A stretch of 64,000 bases of DNA. It comes from Diaporthe sp. PMI_573. Its lineage: Eukaryota > Ascomycota > Sordariomycetes > Diaporthales > Diaporthaceae. The translations under genes and the position numbers were made by a program. Numbering within the stretch: the first letter of the stretch is position 1; every line of letters begins with the position of its first letter. This document shows, in pieces, positions 9,197 through 20,572 of this stretch. Where the stretch lies: the NCBI GenBank assembly GCA_021399435.1, contig JAJTUP010000002.1:2666001-2730000 (forward strand), read 5' to 3'. The notes beneath the pieces were generated by a model. The model was not told where the DNA came from, ran no database searches, and saw nothing but the letters and a program-made list of their open reading frames with translations.

Positions 9197-11752
9197 GATG
9201 AATGGATTATTGGCGAACGATCCTGTACCAACATGGCGGACATCCCACACGGAGAATGCAACCCAGAAGCAGCACATGTACTTATATCAGAAGCTGCGCG
9301 CACTTATGCGCGCGCGCTATTGATGACGATGAAATCCCCCGAAATGCTAGATGACCTTCATTTCGGCGCAGAGTCCCGAGTGAGGTGGGCCATGATATCC
9401 CCTTGGCCTAGTCTGCCGAATCAGGCTCAATGGTTGCACCGAAGCGAGGCTTTGCAGAGCCCACAGTCTGGGTTCTCCGCACTCTTAGCACGTGCGAACT
9501 TGAACGAGTGTGGACAAGCCCCATAAACCAAGACTGGAGAAAAGATCTTGCACGAATTGCGGGGGCTTGGAGTGGCTTGAGCATGCTTCCGCGATTCGGG
9601 TCCACGGGAGCGCTTCCGCCGCGATACCCTGACATGCTGGCACAATACCTATGCTTGCACGTCTTTTCCAGCTGCGCTGCACTTCGGAAAGACATCCAAC
9701 AATACTAGTGCCCGCCCAATAGTCTCATGCGGAGATTTAATCTCACGGAAGCTAGCGGGCAGTGGATACCTAGCAGTGGCCAAGTTTAATAATTGTCTCC
9801 CACGTGGTTATGGACATGGTGCAATTGTTTGATATTCCACCAAGGCAACAAAAGCAGCATCAATAACACACCAGACTTTGCCAATTTGAAAAGCACTGAG
9901 TTTCTGCGCCTCGTGAGGTATTAAACTCTGTGGCAATCATACGTACGATTCTCAGACGCTATGTCAGTCGTCGAAAAAGCACCAGTAGTTTTTTTTTGAC
10001 ATGACCGAGAACAGCACCATATCTGAGTTTGCAAGTCATCGTGGCCACATTAAGCTCGGCACACCGCTCATTGAGCAAGTGAGGACTACGCTTTTAGTGC
10101 CAAGAGCTGCAGCATCTAATTTCTGCTTGTGGATAAAGGTTGTGAAAATAGCCCGGCTGGATCTTAGCAGCAAGCCCGGCAGCAGTTACGCTTCCGGTGA
10201 GACGAGCAGGAGCTTGGAAAGAAAAGCTTGACGATCAAGCTGCCCATAATATTCTGAGTCTGAGATTTGTTTTACCTTCAAATCAAATAGCCACCGTGCT
10301 TTCTTTTGATTTAGCTCAAGCTTCATCAGCCTCCTTGCTTCCACCACTTGGTATGCTTCCGTGCTGCACTCGAGTGCTAGCAAGTCACAGTTGGTATGCA
10401 GAGATAAATGGTCCACAAGGTACTCCTCGGGTGCCTGTACATACGGTGACATTGCATTGGGTCAAAAGACATCAACGGCATTATAGCCGTCAAAGATAGT
10501 TACAGGCATGGTGATTTATTGTACATGGGCTTACGATGATCTATTCCTAATAATACGCAGGTCGCAAACAGGCATGCCATCGTTAGGGGTGCATGTGTAA
10601 ATCGAGCCATTATGATAATGGAAAACGTGAATGAAGAAGCTGGTGAGGTCTAGTGAAGTTCTCTTCTACATATGTGCACTGATGTGCGCAAAGCAGCAGT
10701 TCGACATTCTCTTGATACTTCCAGGCAAGTTCTGCCTCTAATAACCGGCAGTCATCGGACAGGATGCACTATAATCATTTTACATCATCTTATCCACACT
10801 AGCATAAATAGGTCCATGCCCGAATCTGCTCACTTCTATGTAGCGGAGCCACTTTCAATGATACAGGGCGCTCGTCATAGAACATCCCTGAGGTCATGAC
10901 ATGAATGCACTTCTGTGACGCGAGAGCCATAATGATGATGTGACCATCGTATCTCAATATACGTATTTTGAGACATTCTCTGCAACTTGACCAAAGCTCT
11001 GCCATTTGCTCGATGTTTGTGTGCATACCCACTAATAATACGTATACTTGCTGCCACTGTACTCGCACACTAACCTGGTCGGCCCTGCAGTCACTCACGG
11101 CAGACTCAAATGTCTTGTTTAAAGCTGCATTAGTTGATGGAAACAATTTGTATTCTCTCAAGCATTGAATGTTGTGTGAGACTCTCTTACACCTGCTGCC
11201 TCAGTCTCCAATCCCTTCCGCTGCAGAACCATGACCAACGCCGAACCAAGATAGCTCTCAATCTAGGCAGACTGATACACAGCCGAGTGAGGTGAGACTG
11301 ATGAGAGCCCCAGGAGTCCTACTCGGAGATAATAATGACAATTTGTGCAAAAACCATTTCCCCCAAAAACAGTAACAATGACGCCGCATCCGCTAGAGAC
11401 AGTTTGGACTCCGTACAGCGACTTGTTCCATAACGCCATGGCCAGAAATATGCTTTTTCGCGGCGCATTTTCTCCCATTCCCAAATAATCGCCTCGATAT
11501 TCCAGGGTGAACTTTTTTCCCAGGCTTTTGGTTGCCCCCATTTTGTTGAGTTGACATTCCTTGACCGCGAGGTGCATACTGTCTTTGACTTTTTATAAAC
11601 CGAGGCGTGTGGGTGCAGTGAGCGTGTGTCCTCCACCATTAATGCTGATAATTCTCTCCCCTCCCCGGTCTCCTGGATTGCTCCAGGTCAAAATGTTTCC
11701 TTGGGCGAAATAGGCGTGTCCCGCATCCCAACATTCGCAAACTTTTGGCGGC
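9197..11752. other. Intergenic, no gene supported
   Basis: Contains the mannanase promoter (a weak TATA-like ATATAAG on the minus strand near 9285, inside alternating GCGC-rich sequence at 9296-9320). The rest is moderately AT-rich, with only short ORFs lacking start context or family resemblance. Confidence 0.5.
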
Positions 11753-12079
11753 CTAGCGTCGTGACGACGAGGTGCTGGAGCCGCTTGACTTCCGGTAGTA
11801 TCCCCTATCGCGGAAGCCCTGGATGATGACCTTTGCTGTCTCGTAGTCATCCGGGTCGTATGGCTTCAGGCCATACGACAGCATGAAGTGGTGGATGTTG
11901 TCCCACCCCCCATCTCTGATGATACGGTAATTCGTCCGATCATCCTCGATCTCCTGTGCAGCCCTATCGAGGTTGTGGTGGGCCTTTGACCTCTTCTGGC
12001 TGGAGGATCTGTGGTGGCCGGAGCCCCTGGAGGTGTGAGAGCTCGAAGACGAAGCTGTCGAGGTTGTTGAAGATGGCAT
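11753..12079 (-). CDS. Small conserved fungal protein, unknown function
   Basis: Intronless 108-aa ORF. Residues 1-30 are almost all Ser/Thr with His and Arg, hence disordered. Residues about 38-95 form a compact helical segment with NLDRAAQEIEDDRTNYRII and then MLSYGLKPYDPDDYETAKVII, followed by QGFRDRGYYR and a Ser-rich tail. The block LSYGLKPYDPDDYETAK resembles small fungal proteins I have seen described only as hypothetical, so a real gene is likely. No catalytic motif, signal peptide or membrane segment. Confidence 0.6.
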   Translation of the reverse strand: MPSSTTSTASSSSSHTSRGSGHHRSSSQKRSKAHHNLDRAAQEIEDDRTNYRIIRDGGWDNIHHFMLSYGLKPYDPDDYETAKVIIQGFRDRGYYRKSSGSSTSSSRR

Positions 12080-14510
12080 TGTGATGGCGCAAGTCGGGCT
12101 TCAGGATGGATGGTTCTGATGGAGCATGTGGCTGAGGGAGCTAATAGACATGACGGCAGGGCGAGAGGCGAGCGGAGAGCGCGGCTCGCCTGAATAAAAA
12201 GGTGTCGTGACAAGGTGCACAGACGGAGGGGAGCTCGAAGCTGAAACAGATGACGGTTGGGCGCAAGGTTCGGACCGGAAACCATAGCTGTCTTGTATCA
12301 CCCGACAGCCGAGTTATTTCAAGAGTCGTCCCTTGTTCGCTAGAGCCGATACGGCAAGTTCGCATCGCCTGAGGGCGACGTCAAACTTGTTTATGACCTG
12401 CCGCTCCGCCTGTCCCGGGCGGGCGCATGAGCTTCATCCCTGTCTGCCGCGGGTTGAGCAGCGATATGCCACATGGTCTCGACCACATCAGGCTCAAACG
12501 CTGGGCCGACACACGGACAGGCCTACCGCGAGGTGAGGTTGCATTGAGGAAACAAAACAAACTGAGCGCGGAACCCTTCCCCGGACGCACGCGGCGGGCT
12601 CCGGGGAGACAGGCAGAGACAGGCAGAGACAGAAAATTGGGACCGTGGGCAGGCAATTTGAGGCTTTGACACCTGTCTGCCCCCCCCGGGCGTTATGGTA
12701 TTATGGTTCAACTTTCGGCGGGCCATATAGGGGTCCAAAAGTATGGCAAGTTCCCCGGGTGGATTTCTCAAACCCGTCCATTTTACCTCCCGGCACACGA
12801 GCCCATGATTTGGCATTCGGCCCAGCCGTCGCCCAACCCTCAGACACTTCGAACCTCCCGGAACCCCTTCCGCCTCCCGCGTAACCAGCGGCATTGGCGC
12901 CAACTGAAAACCTCGTGTTTTGACATACTCAGCCTTTCCGAAGGTGGATCTCGGTGGACCAGCCGACAATGCTCGGGCTCGCAAAACGGCGCTCGACACC
13001 GTCCAGAGGGCCTTCAGAGCACGACTTATGTCAGCAGCTTTGGGCCCTGAAACCCATCATAGCCTCGGTGTGTCTGATCATTGCGCTCATTATCGACGCA
13101 TGCTCGTCTGCTCACGTGCCCTTTCGCGACGAGCGACACCGGGCCATTCTAGACCGCACTGCGTCACCGCAGTGACCAAGGTGGTGAGGGACGTGCCAAA
13201 AACCCTGAGCCTTGCCCTTGCACATGTGATTGGTATGGAGTCGTCACCCTCGGCGCTTGGTGGCTTGGAAGGTTCAGGGTCGAGATAATTAGACCTGCTC
13301 GCAAATGATTCCCACACCAACCCTGACTAAGTCTGTTCATATGGAAAAGGTGATAGTGGTCAATGTGACTATCAGAGCACGCGCCACTTTCGAGCATACT
13401 GCATAAATGGTTGACAGACGCCCAAGTCAGAACGGCGGTGGTCCGCTCTCAAAGTGCATTGGAAACGTTGCATGCGTCGCCTGCTTTGCTTTTGCCTCGA
13501 TGCAGAGCACTGGTGGCACAGTTGCAATGAACAAGCCGGCACTCAGATCACCAAGGCCTAGCCAGTGATCCAATGTCAGAACGGCACGACATTCCCGAAA
13601 GCTACACCTGCAGCATGAGGGATTGGTGGCACGCTCGGAGACCTCGCAACCCATCTCAATGCACGTCGTACTGTTGATACTTTTGAAAAGAATTCCAACC
13701 CCGACGCACCTCTGTGTTTCTCGTCGACGGTATCGGGTATATCCGAGTGGGGAAAAGACAGTTTTTGTCTGGGATTGACAGTTTGAGGAACGGGCTGACA
13801 GCGAACCTTCGTCCTTCTTGTGTCTGCATCAGTGAGCCCGGAGTTTCTCTTGTAAAAGTTTCCACGACACAGTCATACATGCAGTGGGCAAGGCTCGGGG
13901 CTCTCCGTAAGCATCTCTCAATGCGGCCTCCGAGACGAAAACCATAGCAGGGAACTTGCCGCTCAGTAAGTTAACACGGCATGGCTACTACCCGAACTGA
14001 CGGAACAGCATCGGTGGCAGGACCATGAATTCCAGGCGCCCAAAGGTTTCAGGATCTTTGTGAAAAATGCATTGCAAGGGCGCTTTAGGCTCCTCTGGGC
14101 CCACGCCACCTGATCGTGATTTTGTGGCCTCGTAGATTTCGTACTACACGATAGTTCAGGTCTCGCTTCTAGTCGTCATTGACATCCCTTGTCACATCCC
14201 CAAACAAGTCAAGGTCTGAATCTAAGACATTGCAGTCCTACTTCGGACACTGATGTCATGTCTCCACAATAGCCAGATTCGTCCCAGGAAGGTCAATGGC
14301 CACAAAAATCCAATAGAGCAGCAGTGAAGTAAGATTATGGCTGGGAGGCCTTACACGTGATGGATTCACTTCTTCCCAAAAGAGACGTCGAGGAGCACAA
14401 GGCAATGGGGCCATATGTACACAAAAGTATATAAACCCGTCCAGAACAGCACTTGTACAGAATTGCCAGGGACCAGCGTAGTCTATGCCGTTGCCAAGTC
14501 ACACACCAAG
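12080..14510. other. Intergenic, no gene supported
   Basis: Holds a short direct repeat (GACAGGCAGA, about 2.5 copies near 12607-12632) and the promoter of the DUF1996 gene at its right end. ORFs up to ~158 codons overlap on both strands and show no domain. Confidence 0.45.
14428..14435 (+). promoter_or_regulatory. TATA box of the DUF1996 gene
   Basis: TATATAAA lies 76 bp upstream of the ATG at 14511, a good match and spacing for a fungal core promoter. It is the clearest TATA element in the window. Confidence 0.6.
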
Positions 14511-15917
14511 ATGAAATTTTGCGCAAGATACGGCGTCGTGATGGTGCTTTTGCTGGTACTCCAGCAGTACCAAGTGAATGCATTCTGGAGAATGGGTTGT
14601 TCTACAATCATAAACGGACGCATCGACCCCATAGTCAACCCTGGCAAAGTAAGCTCTCATAGCCACACAATTGTTGGTGGAAGCAACATTGGCATCGACA
14701 GCTCGTACGAGAGCATGGTCAACAGCGCCTGCACCTCTTGCGAAATCCAAGCGGACAAATCAGCGTACTGGGCTCCTATACTGTATGTGCTCTGGAATCA
14801 GGCGAGGCTCACATCCTGTTCTGATCCAATTTCTTTGCCAAACCCAGGCTGACTCAACATGATTAGGTACTATCAATATTCCAATGGACTCTTCCACGAT
14901 TTATACCAATCCGGATCTGTCGTCTACTATCTTGGTCGCGGACCCAATGTCGGAAAGACTGTTGCTTTCCCAGAAGGTTTCAAAATGCTTAGTGGCAACA
15001 CTATAGCGAGGGCTTTTGACACCGAGACCTATGTTAGTCAAGACAAAACGTCGTTATGAAGAGGAGTTCACGTAATTCGAGGCATGGCTGGACACAGACT
15101 AACTCCAAATCCGCAGACCTGGGGTGACGAACACAATCCGCCACGTCTTGTCGCTGAGGCTATCAATTTCGCTTGCTTGGCGGCCAACAAGGCCCTACCG
15201 GAGCAAAATGGCCTAAATAACACCTACTGGAAACCTTCCGAATGTGTCAATGGCCTCCGGGCCCAAATACATTTCCCCACTTGTTGGAACGGCATTGACC
15301 TTTACAAGATTGATGGTTCCCACGTCACCCACCTGAGTCAGATCGACAATGGGATCTGCCCACCAAGCCATCCTCACCAGCTACCTCATATTTTCCTCGA
15401 AACTCTATATAGTGTTGACTCTGTTCCGGGAGACACTGTAAGCATAAATCTTCCCGTTATACCAGCGTCGATTGCACATCATGCCCCGGTCATCCATGAC
15501 CACTACTCCACGCCGTCGTAGAGATTGTTGACCATGTCTTAGACAGGCGGCCGTTTTGTCTTTTCAAATGGCGATCCAACAGGTAGGTCACGCAGATGTC
15601 CATGCACGGTCGTGTCGGGGATGTTGTAGCCAAGTTGTTGACAATATACCATCCTAGGATATGGCTACCATGGTGATTTTATCAACGGCTGGAACTCAAC
15701 GGTTCAAGCACTTGCAGTGGCGAATTGTCTGGCAACAGATAATGCTGGCCAGATTAGCGCCTGCCCATACTTGCAGGAAAGCGACACAGATGGCTACAGC
15801 AGGATCTGCCCGTTGAGGAAGTCTCCCATCAACGAGACAGTCCTAGGCTTGTTGCCGCAGCTCCCTGGTTGCAATAAAGTTACGAACGACCCATCAAATG
15901 CGACACCTCAGTACTAG
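14511..15917 (+). CDS. Secreted DUF1996 protein, cut short before its WSC domains
   Basis: Five exons: 14511-14782, 14867-15032, 15117-15437, 15543-15582 and 15658-15917. All junctions keep phase and most acceptors have a CTGAC/CTAAC branch site. The product is 352 aa. Residues 1-24 are a signal peptide (VVMVLLLVLQQYQVNA). DUF1996 hallmarks follow: FWRMGCSTIINGRIDP, SSHSHTIVGGSN, YWAPIL/YYQYSNG, NGLRAQIHFPTCWNG, HLSQIDNGICPPSHP and, across the last two junctions, RFVFSNGDPTG/YGYHGDF. Translation stops at TAG 15915-15917, but the same frame continues into WSC sequence. The longer DUF1996-WSC architecture is usual in fungi, so this copy is either a truncated but complete DUF1996 protein or a pseudogene. 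Function of DUF1996 is unknown; a cell-wall role is inferred. Confidence 0.6.
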
Positions 15918-17097
15918 GCCTGCCCGTCGTCTGTGACACCGCCTTATGTCTCTCCAACGGTAAATTCGGTGGCTCAATATACAGTTCGGCCACCAATCGC
16001 CACTTTCTACCCAAGTGGGACCCAGCAAAAGTACCTCGGCTGCTTCAACGACACAACTGATGGAAAGCGGGCTCTCAGCGGCAAGCAAACTTCCATCGAG
16101 TCAATGGATGTCTCGAGTTGTCAGGCGTACTGCAATTTGTACGGATACAGGCTCTCCGGCGTCGAGTATGGCTCCGAGTGTTTTTGTGGAGATAAGATCG
16201 CCAACTTCGCGAATACTGACAACCTCATCGGTGGATTCGATCGCTGTACCTGGCTCTGCAGTGGAACCGTCGCAAGAGAAAACGGCACACAGGAGGTTTG
16301 TGGCGGCTACGCTGCCATCTCGATTTACAACAACACAGACCCTTCATTGGGCGAGACATCGTCGCAGCCGTACATGAATGATTTTCTCGGGTGTGCCTTT
16401 GATGGGTCCTCTACGCGTACTCTTCAGGGCTCGTCCACCTCTGGATCAGGTGTGACCATCGAGGCGTGCGCAGCTCTTGCCCAGAAAGGGAACAGCGGGC
16501 GCGGGCTACCGGTACTTCGGAGTTGAATTCGGCTCGGAGTGCTACGTTGGAAATATTCTCATGCTGTCGGGCGAGATATTGACCGAAACCTCGAATCCGC
16601 CGAGCAGCTCGTGCAATATGAAGTGCTCGGGAAAGGATTCCCAGATGTGCGCGGGCGCTGCTTTACTCTCCCTGTATCACAACCCGAATTACACAGCAAA
16701 TTCGGCAGTTAGACCAAGCATCGGCAGCTACGGTGCTGCTGGTTGTTTGACCGATTCCCAGTCTGGACAGGGCCTGCGGTCTCTGGCTGCCACTTCCACT
16801 TACCCGGACGACACCACGGAGGACAGCTATGTCGCATATTGCCAAATGAAGGGCTACATACGCCGGGTGAGCACTTCCATCCACCTTCCCCAATCACTGA
16901 ATTGAAGAACACAGCTGATGCGATGAGATGAGATTAGCCTAGAGTATGCAACACAATGCTTCTGTGACGACAAAATCAGGAACCAGGGCCAGCTGGTTAA
17001 CTGCAGCAATTATGAGTTGATGGCTTGTCGAGGAAATACCAAGCAAATTTGCGGTGGCTTGAGTGTCATGAATCTTTTTCATTCTGATGAACTTTGA
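15918..17097 (+). pseudogene. Tandem WSC-domain remnant of the DUF1996 gene
   Basis: Directly after the TAG the frame resumes, and about 40 residues on a WSC domain begins (YLGCFNDTTDGKRALSGK, CQAYCNLYGYRLSGVEYG, CFCGDKI, CGGYAAISIY). A second WSC unit (LGCAFDGSSTRTLQG) breaks near 16488: its end, GYRYFGVEFGSECYVGN, is in another frame, as if one A were added in AGAAAGGG. A third unit (AGCLTDSQSGQGLRSL) breaks near 16860; after an intron at about 16871-16932 the frame LEYATQCFCDDKI fits only if one base has been lost near ATACGCC. It ends at TGA 17097. WSC domains bind wall carbohydrate. One stop plus two frameshifts argue for decay, or for sequencing error. Confidence 0.75.
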
Positions 17098-17599
17098 TCA
17101 AAGCAATCTGTCTTGGAAGTATGTATGATTATGCTAGTCTGTTTCTGTTCATGTAATATCTATTAGCATACTTCTAGGTGCTTAATGTGTTTGAAGTGAA
17201 ATTGGGTCGGCCAAGTTCCGTCCTCCAAGCTCTATCTTTGGGCCCAGTCAGTACAGAAGTTTCTTAGCAAGAAAAGTACTTTATCCTTCTAACCCGTCTG
17301 AAGTGTTAAGTAGTTCCAAGATCCCTCAATATTCCGAGCTGTTTGAGAACCTTCCAGCTATAAATATGTCCTTAAGCTACAATTAAATGATCTGAAAAGT
17401 CTTGCTTTAATACTAATGTTTTGAATTTTGGGTAAGAGAAATCCAGCAATGGGTGGGTCAATTTCCAGGTTGTTCACATTGAAAGGGCTGGGTGCTGGGA
17501 AAGCTGGGGCCTGGTGGATGGACTGTTGCGGGATCACCATTCTGCCATGGCTTCAAAGCTACCAGCTGAAGCGCTCAAATTCTTTTTGTTCCTGAACTG
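17098..17599. other. AT-rich intergenic spacer
   Basis: Nothing recognisable. It is visibly richer in A/T than neighbouring genes and separates two decayed genes. Confidence 0.4.
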
Positions 17600-19547
17600 A
17601 TGCACCGGATTGTCGCATCACTTGTTCCAACACTGATAATGTCTACCCTATCCACGAGCCACAAGATGCAATACTCCATTCCACCTGGCACTGCTACAAA
17701 GACCCATCTCTATGCTCCTCTCGACTCCACGATCACTGAGAACAGGGTGATAAGGTTACTTTCATCAGAGGATTTCGCTGCTCCAATCCAATGCCAGTTC
17801 CTGGATCGCCCTTTGTACATAAACAATAGCAGCTATGAGTCTTTGTCATACGTCTGGGGAGCCCAAGAATTTGTTGCAGAAATTCTGCTGCACGGTAAAC
17901 CACACCTGGTTACGCGAAACCTCCAGATGGCCCTGCGTTATCTCTGTCTGCCTAATTCTCAGCGAACAATCTGGGTCCACGATATCTGCATTAACCAGAA
18001 TAACCCGAACGAGCGTGGCCAACAAGTCAGGCTTATGAGAGACATCTGCACAGATTGCGAAGTAGACCTCGCTCGGATGTTAAGTTATGATTATACGTTG
18101 AAGCCTCCGGAGACCGGCTCGGATAGACCCAGCCCAGCCCGCCATCTGACTGAGGTACAGCAATTTCAGAAGAATCGGAAGAGGAAGTAAGTTGCATTGG
18201 CCCCAAGCACTTGTGCAAGCTCTGGGCGATCAAGCCCATCACAGCCTCTATAATGCAGGGCCAGATTCACTCTGCGACCACATTTGGCCTAACTATTCCT
18301 TTCCTGTCAGCATTGAAGTCAATGGATGCGATAATATACTCGCAGTGGAACTTATGCGGAAGATTAGTCTGAGACATGCTGTGATTTTGAATGAGATGAA
18401 AGAATGTACAGAATTAAATCGCATCGTATATAAACTGCGTCGGCTATGACGAGCCAGAATCGAACAGCAAACTCATGAAGACCGACGAACCCAGGCCTGT
18501 GGGCGATTGGGATAATTTCCTTCTGCTTTCAGAGCATTGATGGGTTCTTTCACCCGCCTTTCACACGGCAGCCATCTTCAACCAAGTCGCCCGCCCAGGT
18601 CTTCACAGACGCTACCTTGTCTCTCATCCAAAAGGCTGGAAGCCTCGATATGATTTGCCAGACGATTTGGACAACTACCCCAGGGTAGTACCGTTCTCGC
18701 CGCCGCGAGACTTGGGAGGGGCGTGACAGGCCTGCCGACTTGGGCCGCTGAGTTCTCCCTGACGATTCACTCTGACGAAGACTCGCGTCTCCTGTTTGCT
18801 CAGCGAGGTATCTACGGAGATGTGAAGCCTACCCTTGATGTCCCTTGTAAAATTGTGAACAGTGAGCTCCTGCAATTACAGGCAGTCACTCTGGGCCGCG
18901 TGCAACGCGACATTGTCTTCAAGGGCCCCGGGCCAATGAGGAATGACGAGGAATACCTTGCGCCTAAAAAGTGGCTGAAGAGTTCCGGAATCGAAATTGG
19001 TATAGCACAATGCAGCAATAATAGGCAGGCAACGTACACACAGGCGAATGAGCTCGCTAATCGTGCTTACTGGCGCACGCTGTTAATGGACTGTGCGGCG
19101 TATCCCATCACGCGCCTCACCACCAACCAAATCCTGGCCGGCGATGCTGCTTTCCAAAAGATCTTTTAGAATATGGGCGAAGAGTACATGCAGGGCAACA
19201 GCGGCTCTTCCAGAGGCAAGACGGCTGAGCTCCAAGACCTCAACGAGAGTCTATTGAAAGAGGATCTTATGCGACAATGGAACCAGCGTCCCGAGCCAAT
19301 GAGATGCATGTGGACTCGGAATTACAAGTGTTGGGCGTTCGATATTGCCCAGAGCGAACTTGACACAATGATCCAAAATGCGATGGCAGTAGACTTTATC
19401 GCCTCGGCCGAGGGCGCCAAGATTCCACTGGTGTTGCGACAAAAGGGCGAGTTCTAAGGCAAGAAGACGTACGAACCGAGAGGAACTGCTTATGTGTACA
19501 TTCATGGACGGAGAGGCTTTCAACTCGATGACTGGACTTGGCTCTGA
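17600..19547 (+). pseudogene. Heterokaryon-incompatibility (HET) domain gene remnant
   Basis: HET proteins trigger cell death after fusion of incompatible hyphae. The N-terminal part is good: YAPLDSTITENRVIRLLSSEDF, YESLSYVWGA, LVTRNLQMALRYL, IWVHDICINQNNPNERGQQV, VRLMRDIC. After about 18060 the frame degrades and stops at 18188. Later pieces in different frames match usual downstream parts: ATLSLIQKAGSLDMICQTIW near 18610-18680, GLPTWAAEFSLTIHSDED from 18726, AYWRTLLMDCAAYPITRL near 19068, then a stop at 19167. A further stretch leads to TAYVYIHGRRGF and TGA 19547. At least two in-frame stops and several shifts rule out an intact product, though a short HET-only protein from exon-like 17600-18190 cannot be excluded. 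Confidence 0.8.
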
Positions 19548-20152
19548 GGAAGACCAGATCCTTCTGCAGTGTTGGGAAGAAGGGGTTACAATTAGAGTCT
19601 AGAGGGAGGGACGAGGATGACTCGACGCGTGGCGCTCAAGTGTTTTGACTGACACGGAAGTAAATCCACCAACGCAAGACGGCTGTACGTAGTTACAGTA
19701 TTTGATTTCCGCAATAATTTTGACTCCATTCTAGGACTTTCGCCTTCCTACAAATTGCAACGGCTGGGTGCTGAAAACGGCGAAACAAAAAAAAAAAAAA
19801 AGAGTTATGTAGCTCCAAAGAAGCGATCCGACAACGATGTAAATTTTCCTTTGTCTCGCCGAATTCGGCAGATCTCCTGAATGCCTCGGCGCCTTTGTGG
19901 CAAGACTCACCGTGTTCGGTGGAATCTGCATCTCATACAGATACTAGGAAGCAAAGCCAATTTTCTGCCGTGATTCAGCACTTACATCAAGAGAAAATTT
20001 GCCATTCGGATTCTAGAAACCCAATGTGACTTGGTCTCCCAAAGATCATAGTGATCCGTGCAAATCCCCGTACCGAGAGCATCATATAAATTTTGAATTA
20101 TTAAGCCTCACCTCGGAAGAGCAAAGACTATCCTCGGTGAAGCTTGCCCGTC
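19548..20152. other. Intergenic, no gene seen
   Basis: Contains an A-run of about 16 nt at 19787-19802. No domain-bearing ORF. Confidence 0.4.
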
Positions 20153-20500
20153 ATGACCGGCGAGAGGCCTACGGGGATTCCCCCTCTTACCGGAAGGAGT
20201 CGCCGAGCTCAATTGCAGAAGATGCTGAATCTTCAGAGGAAATTGGACAGTCTCAAAGCTTGTAACTGCCCTGAAGACTGCCGCGGGCAAGGCCGTGACA
20301 CCCTTCCAGAGTGGGGACGCAGGAATACAGGTCGTGGCAATCCACCTGGCAGCAATTTTCTTCTCGGAATTTCCAAGGAGTTTCAGTTGTTGAAGCAGCA
20401 ACGTTCCGAGAATTCGGGTTATCAGATCAAGGTTTTGTCCCCTCGCGACGAGGACAACGTCGAAAACGACAATGACCACGACAACAACGAGTCCAGCTGA
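20153..20500 (+). CDS. Possible upstream part of the GNAT-like gene
   Basis: A 115-aa ORF starting MTGERPTGIPPLTGR with helical, basic sequence (RRAQLQKMLNLQRKLDSL) and an acidic end (DEDNVENDNDHDNNESS). It stops at TGA 20498-20500 in the same frame as the next gene, and that frame stays open from the TGA to 21115. It could be the N-terminus of the downstream protein interrupted by a nonsense change, by an intron I cannot place, or a separate small gene. No family is recognised for this piece alone. Confidence 0.4.
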   Translation: MTGERPTGIPPLTGRSRRAQLQKMLNLQRKLDSLKACNCPEDCRGQGRDTLPEWGRRNTGRGNPPGSNFLLGISKEFQLLKQQRSENSGYQIKVLSPRDEDNVENDNDHDNNESS

Positions 20501-20572
20501 CTCCCAGGGGTAGATAACCATCAAACTGGTGGCTATTTACCCCATGAAATCAGTCGCAGGGCACGCGTGCAC

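Noticed and set aside
17060..17097. C-terminal HSDEL of the WSC remnant, like an ER-retention signal
   Set aside because: It lies at the end of a frame broken by a stop and two shifts, SDEL is a poor match, and the protein family is secreted.
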